Of a stretch of 33,935 nucleotides of DNA, positions 9,872 through 18,218 are shown one piece after another. The notes under the pieces are model-generated. The model was given only the letters and a program-made list of their open reading frames with translations. It searched no databases and was not told the origin of the DNA. Source of the stretch: Nitrosomonas sp. Lineage in GTDB: Bacteria; Pseudomonadota; Gammaproteobacteria; Burkholderiales; Nitrosomonadaceae. Within the stretch, counting starts at the first letter, position 1. Each line of letters starts with the position of its first letter. The stretch is from assembly GCA_017994575.1 (NCBI GenBank), contig JAGOKN010000026.1:1-33935 (forward strand), read 5' to 3'. Position numbers and translations under genes: made by a program.

Positions 9872-11458
9872 ATGTCCAAGGAAAATATGAGTGGTCACCT
9901 GCACGAAGAAACCGTGATGCACGGCCTAAAAGCCAAGGGACTAAAAAAAGGATCTGTTTCCAAATCGGCTGCCATCACCATCGGTCTGGCCGCCACTGCG
10001 CCAGCTTACTCGTTGACGGGCGCTCTGGGATATGGTGCTGCCGAAAGTGGTTATCAGCTCCCAATCGTGTTCATTCTTTCCGTGATCCCGATGTTCTTTG
10101 TCGCGCTTTCCTATAAGCATTTAACCGCTTCTGCACCGGATTCAGGAACAGTGTTCACCTGGGGGACGAAAGCTATTGGACCAAGAATTGGCTGGTTTGG
10201 CGGATGGGCGCTGTTATTGGCAAGTGTCATGGCAGGAGTGGCCGCAACCGAAATCATGGTCAATGCAACCGCGCTTGTTCTTGATCTTCAAGATACCCCC
10301 GTGTGGCTGCATCTCGGTGTCGCCATTCTGTTCATCCTCAGCACGACATACCTGACGGCTCTGGGCGCAGAGGAATCTTCACGCACCACCATGATTTTGA
10401 CCATTGCACAATACGGTGGACTGATCACATTGACTGTGATTCTGCTCATGCGCGTTGTACAGGGAAACGCGGTAGTCAGCGCAGAAGTATTTTCCTTAGA
10501 ATGGTTCAATCCATTTGCCATCTCTTCCTTCAGTGCTTTTCTGCATGGATTCTTGGTGGCGTTATTCATTTTCTGGGGATTTGATGCATCGCTGGCCATG
10601 TCTGAGGAAACGGATGGCAGCGCCGAACAGGCAGGACGCAGCGGCATCATTGCGATGATGATTACTGCCGTCACTTATGTGACTTTTTCCACTGCCGCAT
10701 TGGCTTATGCCGGTATCGATGCGCAAGACCCATCCAGTCTGACATTCAAAGACAACATCGGCTCCATCATCACCGCCTTAACCACTGATATCATCGGCAC
10801 ACAAGGCACGCTGGTTGCCGCTTTGATCATTGCCGTTTCAGCCTTTTCATCGACCATGTCTACCATTATGCCGGCCGCGCGCGCTGCATTGGCGATGGCA
10901 ACCTATCGGGCCATTCCGCGCAAATTTTCTTCCATCAATGAAGCCACTCAAACACCCAAATTTGCCACCTGGACCATTGGCCTAATGACGCTGACCATCT
11001 ACATGACCTTGAGTGTAATCAGCGAATCGATCGTCAAGGATTTGATCCATAGCGTCAGCATCGCAATCTGTACTTACTATACGGTAGCGGCCCTGTCCTG
11101 CGTGCTCTACTTCCATCGCACCGCCTTTAACCACTGGCACACTGCTCTTTCGCAAGTCATTCTACCCATGATTGCTGCCGCCATTTTGATTGCAGTCGGC
11201 ATCCTACAGGCATGGAACATGATGGATCCTGCCTATGGATCCAGCGGTTCCATTGCAGGAGTGGGTGCAGTATTTTTAATCGGTGTTGTCACTCTGTTTT
11301 GCGGCGCTCCCCTGATGATTCTGTGGAACATGCGCGAACCCAGATTCTTTCGGGGTGAAACCCTGCCGCTGGAAAGAGCACACATGGTAGCAGATAGTCA
11401 AAATGACCATTCAGCTCACGATACTCCAGCCAAAACTGCTCATCACGATACTCACTAG
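9872..11458 (+). CDS. APC-superfamily amino acid permease
   Basis: An inner-membrane amino acid/polyamine/organocation transporter of about 12 predicted membrane segments. The first helix carries the family signature (GLAATAPAYSLTGALGYGA), and TASAPDSGTVFTW matches the conserved SxxPxSGG-like loop. The frame extends to 9833, but I start at 9872 because AAAGGAG (9854-9860) precedes that ATG by 11 bases. This gives 528 residues. Both cytosolic ends are unusual: the N-terminus has GHLHEETVMHG, and the last 21 residues contain five histidines. The substrate cannot be read from sequence. It is divergent from cysD and convergent with the rhodanese gene, with only 46 bases between. Confidence 0.9.
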   Translation: MSKENMSGHLHEETVMHGLKAKGLKKGSVSKSAAITIGLAATAPAYSLTGALGYGAAESGYQLPIVFILSVIPMFFVALSYKHLTASAPDSGTVFTWGTKAIGPRIGWFGGWALLLASVMAGVAATEIMVNATALVLDLQDTPVWLHLGVAILFILSTTYLTALGAEESSRTTMILTIAQYGGLITLTVILLMRVVQGNAVVSAEVFSLEWFNPFAISSFSAFLHGFLVALFIFWGFDASLAMSEETDGSAEQAGRSGIIAMMITAVTYVTFSTAALAYAGIDAQDPSSLTFKDNIGSIITALTTDIIGTQGTLVAALIIAVSAFSSTMSTIMPAARAALAMATYRAIPRKFSSINEATQTPKFATWTIGLMTLTIYMTLSVISESIVKDLIHSVSIAICTYYTVAALSCVLYFHRTAFNHWHTALSQVILPMIAAAILIAVGILQAWNMMDPAYGSSGSIAGVGAVFLIGVVTLFCGAPLMILWNMREPRFFRGETLPLERAHMVADSQNDHSAHDTPAKTAHHDTH

Positions 11459-11504
11459 CCCCAATAAATTAGCAAGACATTTCACGCAATCAGTCTATTA
11501 TTTT

Positions 11505-11885
11505 CTAAATTGATTTGTCTTTCTCAATAGGCAAATTGGCTTCACGCCAAGCTCTGATGCCGCCATCCATTGACATCACATCGGTATAGCCCATTTGTTG
11601 GAGGGCATCTGCCACCAAAGCGGAACGGTAGCCCCCACCGCAATACAACACAATGGATGCTTGTCTGTCGGGAATCAAGGTTTCAATATCACGCTCAATA
11701 ATCCCTTTTCCAAGATGACGAGCGCCCGCCGCGTGATCAATCCAAAATTCATGGTCCTCGCGCACATCGATAAAATGAAATGACTCTCCTCGTGCCAATT
11801 TGGCTTGCACATCCGCCACGGTACATTCTTTTATCCGTTGCTTTGATTGCTCTACTAACTTTAAAAATCCCGAATTGTGCTGCAT
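11505..11885 (-). CDS. single-domain rhodanese-like protein
   Basis: A 126-residue protein made of one rhodanese domain (about residues 22-120) after a short helical N-terminus. FIDVREDHEFWIDHAAGARHLG is the expected entry motif. The active-site loop CGGGYRS holds the persulfide-carrying Cys82 and the six-residue loop typical of sulfur-specific rhodaneses. MDGGIRAWREANLP closes the domain. It probably moves sulfane sulfur in the cytosol, with no signal peptide seen. GGGAG lies just before the ATG. It stands alone on the minus strand between two plus-strand transporter genes, so its partner is not evident. Confidence 0.92.
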   Translation of the reverse strand: MQHNSGFLKLVEQSKQRIKECTVADVQAKLARGESFHFIDVREDHEFWIDHAAGARHLGKGIIERDIETLIPDRQASIVLYCGGGYRSALVADALQQMGYTDVMSMDGGIRAWREANLPIEKDKSI

Positions 11886-12158
11886 TTGTCTCCCTTGTCA
11901 TTCAAATCAAGATAGGTGATATTTAAAACATAACCATTGAAATGTACCAAAGATCCCATATATGGTCAAAATGATTACTTATACATCAAGATAATGTCGA
12001 ATTATGCAATTCTGTGGTTGGAAAACTGCGTGAAATCAGTTTACCATTCTGTTTGGGGAAAGATTGTTTAATCATTAATGGTGTAGCCATTGTTCACAAA
12101 AAATAGAAGGTTTTCCCAGTAGTCAACTCGGAATCATTGGACGCTGGATGAGACATGT

Positions 12159-13409
12159 ATGAAGCATTGGCTGGAATGTTTGCACCCCTTTAAGACTGCC
12201 GAAACTCGGCGTCTTGCGATTTTATTTGCTGTCATCTATTTCGCTCAGGGAATGTCCGCCCTGCCTAATCAAGTCATTGCCATCAGTTTTAAGGATCAAG
12301 GCTTCGAGGCCGATGATGTGGCTACTTTTTTTCTATTGACATCGATTCCATGGTTCATCAAGCCGGTTTATGGACTCATCTCGGACTTTCTACCGCTGTT
12401 CGGCCAACGCCGTAAAAGCTACCTGCTGCTGACCTCTGCACTTGCCTGTATTGCGGGCTTAATTGCCGCATTTTCATCACATTATACCTACTGGGAGCTT
12501 GCCGTCCTCTATACCATGATGGGACTGGGACTGGCCTACAACGATGTCCTGACTGATGCGCTGATGGTGGAAAACGGCAAATTGAATGGACTCACCGGCG
12601 CATTCCAATCGGTGCAATGGACAGCGGTCACCGGTGGGTCGATCATCGTGGGATTGCTGGGTGGATATTTTGCCGAACATCGCAATCTACAGGCAGCTTT
12701 TGCTTTTTCGGCCATATTCCCATTTATTGTATTGATCATGGCGGTTTTCTTCGTGCGTGAAAAACATATTGCACCTGGGAAAGGCGAATTCAGCGAAATC
12801 TGGGCAGCTCTGCGAGCAGGATTTGGCGAGCGTTCGGTATGGCTGGTTGGCGCTTTCATTTTCCTATTCAATTTCAGTCCATCCTTCGGTCCGGCATTCC
12901 TTTACTACCAGACTGACGTGCTCGGCTTTGGCCAGCAATATATTGGAGTCTTAAGCTCAATCGGTTCCACAGCCAGCATCGCTGGGGCTTTCATTTATGT
13001 CCCCCTGTCGCGAGTGATGCCCCTCCGGCGCCTGATCAACCTCGCTATCGGCTTATCTGTCGTGACCTTGCTCGCTTATTTGGCTTATCGCGGAGAAACC
13101 TCTGCGATATTCATTCATGTCATCTGGGGCGTTACGGGCATGATCACCATGCTCGCATTCTTGGATCTCGCTGCAAGGGCATGCCCTAAGCGCGCGGAAG
13201 CAACCTTCTTTGCGCTGCTGATGTCCGTTTTTAATCTTGGATCATTGGCTTCGCAAAATGTCGGCGCACATTTGTACACTGAACTTGGCGAAGGCCCTTC
13301 CGCTTATCTCTGGTTGGTGATCATTTCCACCATTGCGACAGCCGCCATCTGGCTGCTTGTTCCGCTGGTGCACATCGAGCGCATCGAATCTCGTGCATGG
13401 CACTCGTAA
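12159..13409 (+). CDS. folate/biopterin-type (BT1) major facilitator transporter
   Basis: A 416-residue inner-membrane transporter of about 12 helices. The segment around residues 60-95 (PWFIKPVYGLISDFLPLFGQ then RRKSYLL), and the NDVLTDALMVE motif near residue 130, are hallmarks of the folate-biopterin transporter family (FBT/BT1). That family is known from trypanosomatids, cyanobacteria and plant plastids. An MFS permease of another subgroup is the alternative. The ribosome site is weak (GGATGAG). No folate or pterin enzyme lies beside it, so the substrate remains open. It is preceded by a 273-base gap in which I see only the short palindrome CCATATATGG (11956-11965). Confidence 0.82.
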   Translation: MKHWLECLHPFKTAETRRLAILFAVIYFAQGMSALPNQVIAISFKDQGFEADDVATFFLLTSIPWFIKPVYGLISDFLPLFGQRRKSYLLLTSALACIAGLIAAFSSHYTYWELAVLYTMMGLGLAYNDVLTDALMVENGKLNGLTGAFQSVQWTAVTGGSIIVGLLGGYFAEHRNLQAAFAFSAIFPFIVLIMAVFFVREKHIAPGKGEFSEIWAALRAGFGERSVWLVGAFIFLFNFSPSFGPAFLYYQTDVLGFGQQYIGVLSSIGSTASIAGAFIYVPLSRVMPLRRLINLAIGLSVVTLLAYLAYRGETSAIFIHVIWGVTGMITMLAFLDLAARACPKRAEATFFALLMSVFNLGSLASQNVGAHLYTELGEGPSAYLWLVIISTIATAAIWLLVPLVHIERIESRAWHS

Positions 13410-13545
13410 AATTTCGCCTGCACTTGAAATAATGGAATGTCATTCTGTGTCGGCTGAAAAATAAGCCATATTTGAGCAACAAGCCGGTTTATCATAGATA
13501 GCCATGTAGTCAGCTCCCTGTTAGCTTAGGAATCAAGGAGGAATC

Positions 13546-14061
13546 ATGAAGCGCCACTTATGTTTACTCTGTGTATTATTGAGTGCCTGTACGGGATTGC
13601 CGGCAAACTTTGGCAATGTACCCACTGTGCAACTTTCCTATCAGCAGGTCAGCAGCGATATCGCCAGTTATCGAGAATCTCCTGTGCGCTGGGGTGGCGT
13701 GATTATTGACGTTGATAATGAAGATCAAGTCAGCCTGATGCAAGTGGTGTACTACCCGCTGGATTATAGTGGCCGCCCACAATTACACAAACCCGGCGAA
13801 GGTCGTTTTGTCATTAAAAGCGCTGAATTTCTCGATCCGGCTATTTACACCAAGGACAAAGAGATCACCATTGCCGGCGTTATCATAGGAAATATCGAAC
13901 GTACCGTTGGCAAAAGAGTCATCCAGGTGCCGCTGCTATCCGCCACGGCCATTCATCTTTGGCCCGTCTACCCGAATCAATACGATTATCGTGGCTACGG
14001 TCCGTATCCTTATTTTGGCTATCCGGGCGGAATCTACAGTCCGTATTATCGGAGATGGTGA
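13546..14061 (+). CDS. Slp-family outer membrane lipoprotein
   Basis: A 171-residue lipoprotein with a very short signal peptide and lipobox LSAC, giving lipid-modified Cys15. The body (about residues 25-140) resembles the Slp/YeaY family, starvation-inducible outer-membrane lipoproteins of unknown biochemical role. Matching segments are VRWGGVIIDVDNE, LDYSGRPQ, and GRFVIKSAEFLDP. The C-terminus is a Tyr/Pro/Gly-rich tail, probably disordered. A strong AAGGAGG (13535-13541) precedes the ATG. It stands between the BT1 transporter and the ABM gene on the same strand, with gaps of 136 and 111 bases. Confidence 0.85.
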   Translation: MKRHLCLLCVLLSACTGLPANFGNVPTVQLSYQQVSSDIASYRESPVRWGGVIIDVDNEDQVSLMQVVYYPLDYSGRPQLHKPGEGRFVIKSAEFLDPAIYTKDKEITIAGVIIGNIERTVGKRVIQVPLLSATAIHLWPVYPNQYDYRGYGPYPYFGYPGGIYSPYYRRW

Positions 14062-14172
14062 TTGGATTTCTAAAAAATGACGGCTATTTGATAGTAAAAT
14101 AACCCATTCCCCTGTCGCCAGTGGTTCAATAATAAAAATTACCCTGCAAAGATTAATTGAGGACTAGCAATC

Positions 14173-14475
14173 ATGTATGTGACCATCGTCTATGTTTCTG
14201 TCAAGCCGGAAAAAGTGCAGGTATTCAAGGATGCCTGCCAATCAAATCACGAAAATTCCACCCTTGAACCGGGCAATGTCCGTTTTGACATTCTGCAATC
14301 TGCGGATGATCCGGCAAAATTCGTATTTTATGAAGCCTATAAAACGCAACAGGATGCAGCCGCACACAAAGAAACAGCACATTATCTGACATGGCGGGAC
14401 ACTGTGGCGGACTGGATGACTGAACCCCGCAAAGGCATCGTTTATGACGGTTTGTATCCAATCATCCACAGCTAA
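14173..14475 (+). CDS. antibiotic biosynthesis monooxygenase (ABM) domain protein
   Basis: A 100-residue protein that is a single ABM fold (ferredoxin-like dimer), related to YgiN quinol monooxygenase and LsrG. The opening strand VTIVYVSVKPEKVQVFKDAC, the central GNVRFDILQS and PAKFVFYEAYKTQQDAAAHKET, and the His-containing AHYLTWRD segment fit this family. Such proteins act without metal or flavin on quinols, or isomerise small metabolites. Its TAA shares a base with the ATG of the following alcohol dehydrogenase (TAATG), so both are made together and may act on the same compound. GAGG lies upstream of the ATG. Confidence 0.87.
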   Translation: MYVTIVYVSVKPEKVQVFKDACQSNHENSTLEPGNVRFDILQSADDPAKFVFYEAYKTQQDAAAHKETAHYLTWRDTVADWMTEPRKGIVYDGLYPIIHS

Positions 14476-15659
14476 TGTTTAATTTTTCCATTGCCCGATT
14501 ACCACGCATCGAATTTGGCTCAGGCGTATTTAAAAAAGCACCCGATATCATTGCCAGTTATGGTTCACGCGTTTTACTGGTAACCGGAGCCCGTTCATTC
14601 ACCAACACGAACCATTGGCAACCATTCATCGATCAACTCAAGCAGCGCGCCATCCATTGGCAACATTGCACGATTGCTGAAGAACCGTCTCCTGCTTTAA
14701 TCGATGAACTCGTCAAAGCCTACGCAAGCGATTCCTTCGATGCCGTGGTCGGTATCGGCGGTGGCAGCGCACTGGATGCTGCCAAAGCGATTGCCGGATT
14801 ATTGAAGGTACAGCGCTCGGTCATGGATTATCTGGAAGGTGTCGGGCCGGAATTGCCTTATACAGGGCCTGCCACTCCGTTCATTGCAGTACCCACCACT
14901 GCCGGCACCGGTAGCGAGGCCACCAAGAATGCCGTGCTCAGCGTACAAGGGGAAAACGGTTTTAAAAAATCCTTTCGGCATGACCAATTGGTTGCCGGAT
15001 ACGCCATTATTGACCCCGATTTACTCGCCAGTTGCCCACCCAATGTCATCGCCGCCAATGGCATGGATGCATTGACGCAACTGCTGGAATCGTATGTTTC
15101 CACCAAATCCAATGCATTGACTGATGCGCTGGCAATCAACGGTTTGCAAGCTGCCCGGGATGCATTGATCCCGTTATATCGCCAGGAAGGGGAATTGCAA
15201 GCACATCGTGAAAAAATGGCTTATGCCGCGCTGCTCTCCGGTATCACACTGGCACAGGTTGGTCTGGGTTCGGTACATGGCTTGGCATCTCCACTGGGTG
15301 CTTTTTTCCCAATCCCGCACGGCGTGGTATGCGGCACTCTGGTCGCTTCCACCACCCGAATCAATATTCACAGCATGTCAGTCCGGGAACCAAACAATAC
15401 CGCACTGGCAAAATACTGGCGTGCCACTGAAATTCTCTGCCAGAGGCGTTTCATTGATCCGCAAGTCGCGTTTAATAAGTTGATCGATCTGCTGACACAA
15501 TGGACCAACGAACTTGCCCTGCCACGTCTATCGCATTACGGTTTGCAAGAAACCGGGCTCGACAAAGTCATCGCCAACTGCCGCGGCAGCAGTATGAAGA
15601 CCAATCCCATTGTGCTAACCGATGAGGAAATCAGGCAGATTTTGCTAGAACGGTTATAG
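14475..15659 (+). CDS. iron-type (group III) alcohol dehydrogenase
   Basis: A 394-residue NAD(P)-dependent oxidoreductase of the Fe-ADH superfamily. The nucleotide domain has VGIGGGSALDAAKAIAG near residue 95, and PTTAGTGSEATKNAV follows. In the helical metal domain the Asp ligand (Asp198) and two His ligands (His268 in VHG, His282 in PHG) are present. The position of the second ligand in GxDALxH is Gln202. The later histidine seen in VHGMAHP of FucO is Ser. The clade with TQLLES may therefore bind another metal or bind it differently. It is coupled by a one-base overlap to the ABM gene. Substrate unknown. Confidence 0.9.
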   Translation: MFNFSIARLPRIEFGSGVFKKAPDIIASYGSRVLLVTGARSFTNTNHWQPFIDQLKQRAIHWQHCTIAEEPSPALIDELVKAYASDSFDAVVGIGGGSALDAAKAIAGLLKVQRSVMDYLEGVGPELPYTGPATPFIAVPTTAGTGSEATKNAVLSVQGENGFKKSFRHDQLVAGYAIIDPDLLASCPPNVIAANGMDALTQLLESYVSTKSNALTDALAINGLQAARDALIPLYRQEGELQAHREKMAYAALLSGITLAQVGLGSVHGLASPLGAFFPIPHGVVCGTLVASTTRINIHSMSVREPNNTALAKYWRATEILCQRRFIDPQVAFNKLIDLLTQWTNELALPRLSHYGLQETGLDKVIANCRGSSMKTNPIVLTDEEIRQILLERL

Positions 15660-15681
15660 CAATCAATATTCTGAAAATTAT

Positions 15682-15761
15682 CTTCAAGGAAACTGATACA
15701 TATATCCATATCTCTGCTGACCAGCCCCTTGAAGCAGAATAAAGGGAGTTCGATATATCAG
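15682..15761. repeat. interleaved inverted repeats in the 3'-3' gap after the alcohol dehydrogenase
   Basis: CTTCAAGG (15682-15689) pairs with CCTTGAAG (15727-15734). The stretch 15693-15706 pairs with 15752-15761 apart from a four-base bulge. A small CTGCT/AGCAG stem lies at 15714-15737. The first two pairings cross each other, as in a pseudoknot. This is the convergent gap between two transcription units, where termination is expected, but no clean T-tract hairpin is present. Confidence 0.35.
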
Positions 15762-15812
15762 CATCAATCAAATCCAAGTCATGAAATATCAGTTCCTAAA
15801 TTCGTTTGTTAG

Positions 15813-16526
15813 TTAATTCAGCACCTCTTTCAAAAAATCCGCAATCGACCGATACGCGCGATTCGCCGTCAGTTCTTTATAGACGGTTCCAAAGCTGGGA
15901 TTATTGGCTTTTGGATTGGTAAATGCGTGCATCGTGCCGCCGTAGACATGCATTTGCCAATCCACGCCGGCTTGCGTCATCTCTGTTTCAAACGCGAGTA
16001 CTTGCTCCGGTGGCACCATGGGATCATCGTGGCCATGCAAACAAAGGATTTTGGCAGTAATGGGTTCATTCGCCACATTGCCAGGTGCAAAAATACCATG
16101 GATGCTGATGACGCCGCGCACATCCGCGCCTGAACGAGCCAGTTCGAGCACGCACATGCCACCAAAACAATAACCCATTCCAGCAACTCTTGAAGCATCG
16201 ACTTGTGGCAGTTGCCGCACTGTATCGAGTGCCGCATTGATCCTGCGCCTGAGTAGCGCACGGTCTTTTGCAAACGGACTCATCAGAGCGCCATTTTTTT
16301 CAGCATCACCGTCCGCTCCAATAATGCCTTTGCCATACATATCCAGCGCAAAACCCACATAGCCCATATCCGCGATTCTTTCTGCCGCTTTGTTGGCGAA
16401 TTCGCGTCGTCCGCTCCAGTCATGCGCAATCAGCACAGCGGGTTTGGGTTGATCTGTCTCGTGATAGGCTAAATAGCCTTCTAATTGACGACTACCATCC
16501 TGATAATCGATCGTCTTCGTAATCAT
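15813..16526 (-). CDS. dienelactone hydrolase family protein
   Basis: An alpha/beta hydrolase of about 237 residues related to carboxymethylenebutenolidase. The catalytic triad is visible: Cys120 in GYCFGG, Asp168 in GHDDPMVP and His200 in GTMHAF. PAVLIAHDWSGRREFANKAAERIADMG is the usual N-terminal block. The frame can be read from a GTG at 16532, but the ATG at 16526 has GAGG seven bases before it and is preferred. No signal peptide is seen. There is no aromatic-ring degradation cluster nearby, so a general ester or lactone hydrolase role is more likely than chlorocatechol breakdown. It is divergent from the GlcG-like gene. Confidence 0.92.
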   Translation of the reverse strand: MITKTIDYQDGSRQLEGYLAYHETDQPKPAVLIAHDWSGRREFANKAAERIADMGYVGFALDMYGKGIIGADGDAEKNGALMSPFAKDRALLRRRINAALDTVRQLPQVDASRVAGMGYCFGGMCVLELARSGADVRGVISIHGIFAPGNVANEPITAKILCLHGHDDPMVPPEQVLAFETEMTQAGVDWQMHVYGGTMHAFTNPKANNPSFGTVYKELTANRAYRSIADFLKEVLN

Positions 16527-16655
16527 GTTCACACCTCAACTAGAAAGTACAAAATATTGAAGATGGATAACCCTGATACACTATGATTGAAACAGTGATA
16601 ATCTCACGCTGCACTGTTAATGTTTATTCGTAAAATTTGACCAGAGGATTTGATC

Positions 16656-17177
16656 ATGACAAACAAACTTCAATCATTGATAGCCGGTATTTCAGCATTA
16701 TCGATTTGTTTATTATCCCCTCTAACCTGGGCGCAGGATTTTCCTACCCAGAAAGTTTTACCGCTTGAATTATCAACCCAGGCAGCCATGGCGGCAATAA
16801 AAAAATGCCATGACGATGGATTCAAGGTCAGCGTAGCCATTGTTGATCAGTCCGGATTACTCAAGGTGCAATTAAAGGCGGATGGCGCCGGCCCGCATAC
16901 ACTGGATAGCAGTCGCCGCAAAGCATACACAGCCAACAGCCTGCGCGATTCGACGCATAAATATGCTGTGATGGTGGCACAAAAGCCTGAATTGCAAAGT
17001 TTGACGCGCTTGAATGACAACATCCTGCTATTGGGTGGTGGATTTCCGATCAAAATCGGCGGCGAAGTGGTCGGTGGCATTGGTGTCGGCGGCGCTCCCG
17101 GCGCTCAGTTTGACGAAGTGTGCGCCAGTGCGGCGCTGAAAGTGTTGAAAGCGGACGATACTTTTGAGGGCAAATAA
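16656..17177 (+). CDS. exported GlcG/HbpS-family protein
   Basis: A 173-residue protein with a clear Sec signal peptide (hydrophobic core ending in TWAQD, cleavage predicted after Ala), so periplasmic. The mature part is one GlcG/HbpS (DUF336) domain: LSTQAAMAAIKKCHDDGFKV, VAIVDQSGLLK, SRRKAYTA, the glycine-rich LLLGGGFPIKIGGEVVGGIGVGGAPG, and a C-terminal AALK helix. HbpS members bind haem and others are linked to glycolate or diol metabolism. I cannot tell which applies. A TTG at 16650 is in frame, but the ATG at 16656 has GAGG eight bases upstream. Its stop touches the holB stop, with no base between. Confidence 0.87.
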   Translation: MTNKLQSLIAGISALSICLLSPLTWAQDFPTQKVLPLELSTQAAMAAIKKCHDDGFKVSVAIVDQSGLLKVQLKADGAGPHTLDSSRRKAYTANSLRDSTHKYAVMVAQKPELQSLTRLNDNILLLGGGFPIKIGGEVVGGIGVGGAPGAQFDEVCASAALKVLKADDTFEGK

Positions 17178-18218
17178 CTATCGTCTATTCATCAGCACAC
17201 GGTAAGCAATCAATAACTCTTCCAGAAACAAACGCGGATTCAGCGGGTGATGTGACAATTTTTGCTTGGAATTCAGAGCCCGGGTGAAGGTGATGCATTC
17301 CGGCAAGTCAATTTGCCCGCTGAGTGCCTGGATGGCAACCAGTTGTTTCAGATAGTAGCGATTTCTTCCGGTCGTGCGATAGCTGACGAGGTCATAACAC
17401 CATTTCTGCAACCAACTGACAACCAGCGACAGATTCACCGGTTGCATGGCTTCGGCGAGCACGAGTGGATCGAGTCGGCTGGGATTGCCGATTTGTTGAA
17501 TAAATTGATCATGTTGCGCCGCATGGCCGCCTTGTTCAAACGCTAAAGCGGCTAAGGGAGAAAAACTGGCGGCGGCCAAGCTGGTTTCCGGATCACTGAC
17601 ATGCTGCTGTTTCAGCCAATCAATCGATGACTGCACGTCAGGAATAGGCATGGCAATTTGCTGGCAGCGACTGCGGATGGTCGGCAATAAATGCTGCGCT
17701 TGATGCGTGACCAGAAGGAATAACACATCGGCTGGCGGTTCCTCCAGTTTTTTCAACAACGCATTGGCTGCCGCGCTATTCATGGATTCGGCGGGATAAA
17801 TCAGGATAATTTTGTAACCGTTCTGATGTCCGGTCATATAGACAAATTCGGTTAGCTTGCGGATTTGTTCGATACTGATTTGCTTGCTGGCATTTTTCTT
17901 GGCTGCGGCACTATTAGATTTTTCTTCGCTATCCTCTTTTTCGCCAGAATCACTCGAACCGGCTGCCAATGCCTCCGGCATGATCTGAAAAAAATTAGGA
18001 TGGGCTTGTTGCTCAAACCATCCACAACTCAGGCATTTTCCACAAGCTTCTTGCTCAGTTGTAGGCGCAGTACATAACAATGCTTTGGCAAAATGCCGGG
18101 CAAATTGATATTTGCCGATTCCTTGTTTGCCTTTCAATAGCAGCGCATGACCACGCAATTGACGCTTTTGCGTCAATTTTTGCCAGATTGCCTGCTGCCA
18201 AGCATAAATATCATGCAC
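17178..18218 (-). CDS. holB: DNA polymerase III delta' subunit
   Basis: Clamp-loader subunit that helps place the beta sliding clamp on DNA. The 346 residues show the AAA+ fold with a P-loop GKQGIGKY at 30-37, in which the Lys is kept but the following Ser/Thr is lost. A zinc module follows with Cys49, 59, 62 and 65. A low-complexity acidic/Lys-rich insert lies near residues 85-110. [10 protein letters not shown] and TIRSRCQQI are typical sensor blocks. The start is GTG, since the protein aligns from its first residues (IYAWQQ). It overlaps the tmk end by eight bases, the common tmk-holB arrangement. Confidence 0.94.
   Translation of the reverse strand: MHDIYAWQQAIWQKLTQKRQLRGHALLLKGKQGIGKYQFARHFAKALLCTAPTTEQEACGKCLSCGWFEQQAHPNFFQIMPEALAAGSSDSGEKEDSEEKSNSAAAKKNASKQISIEQIRKLTEFVYMTGHQNGYKIILIYPAESMNSAAANALLKKLEEPPADVLFLLVTHQAQHLLPTIRSRCQQIAMPIPDVQSSIDWLKQQHVSDPETSLAAASFSPLAALAFEQGGHAAQHDQFIQQIGNPSRLDPLVLAEAMQPVNLSLVVSWLQKWCYDLVSYRTTGRNRYYLKQLVAIQALSGQIDLPECITFTRALNSKQKLSHHPLNPRLFLEELLIAYRVLMNRR

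Noticed and set aside
10288..10674. 128-residue frame antisense to the amino acid permease
   Set aside because: Wholly inside a gene with clear family motifs; composition and start context are those of a shadow frame.
11956..11965. Palindrome CCATATATGG before the BT1 transporter
   Set aside because: Only 10 bp and AT-rich, expected by chance in a 34-kb window.
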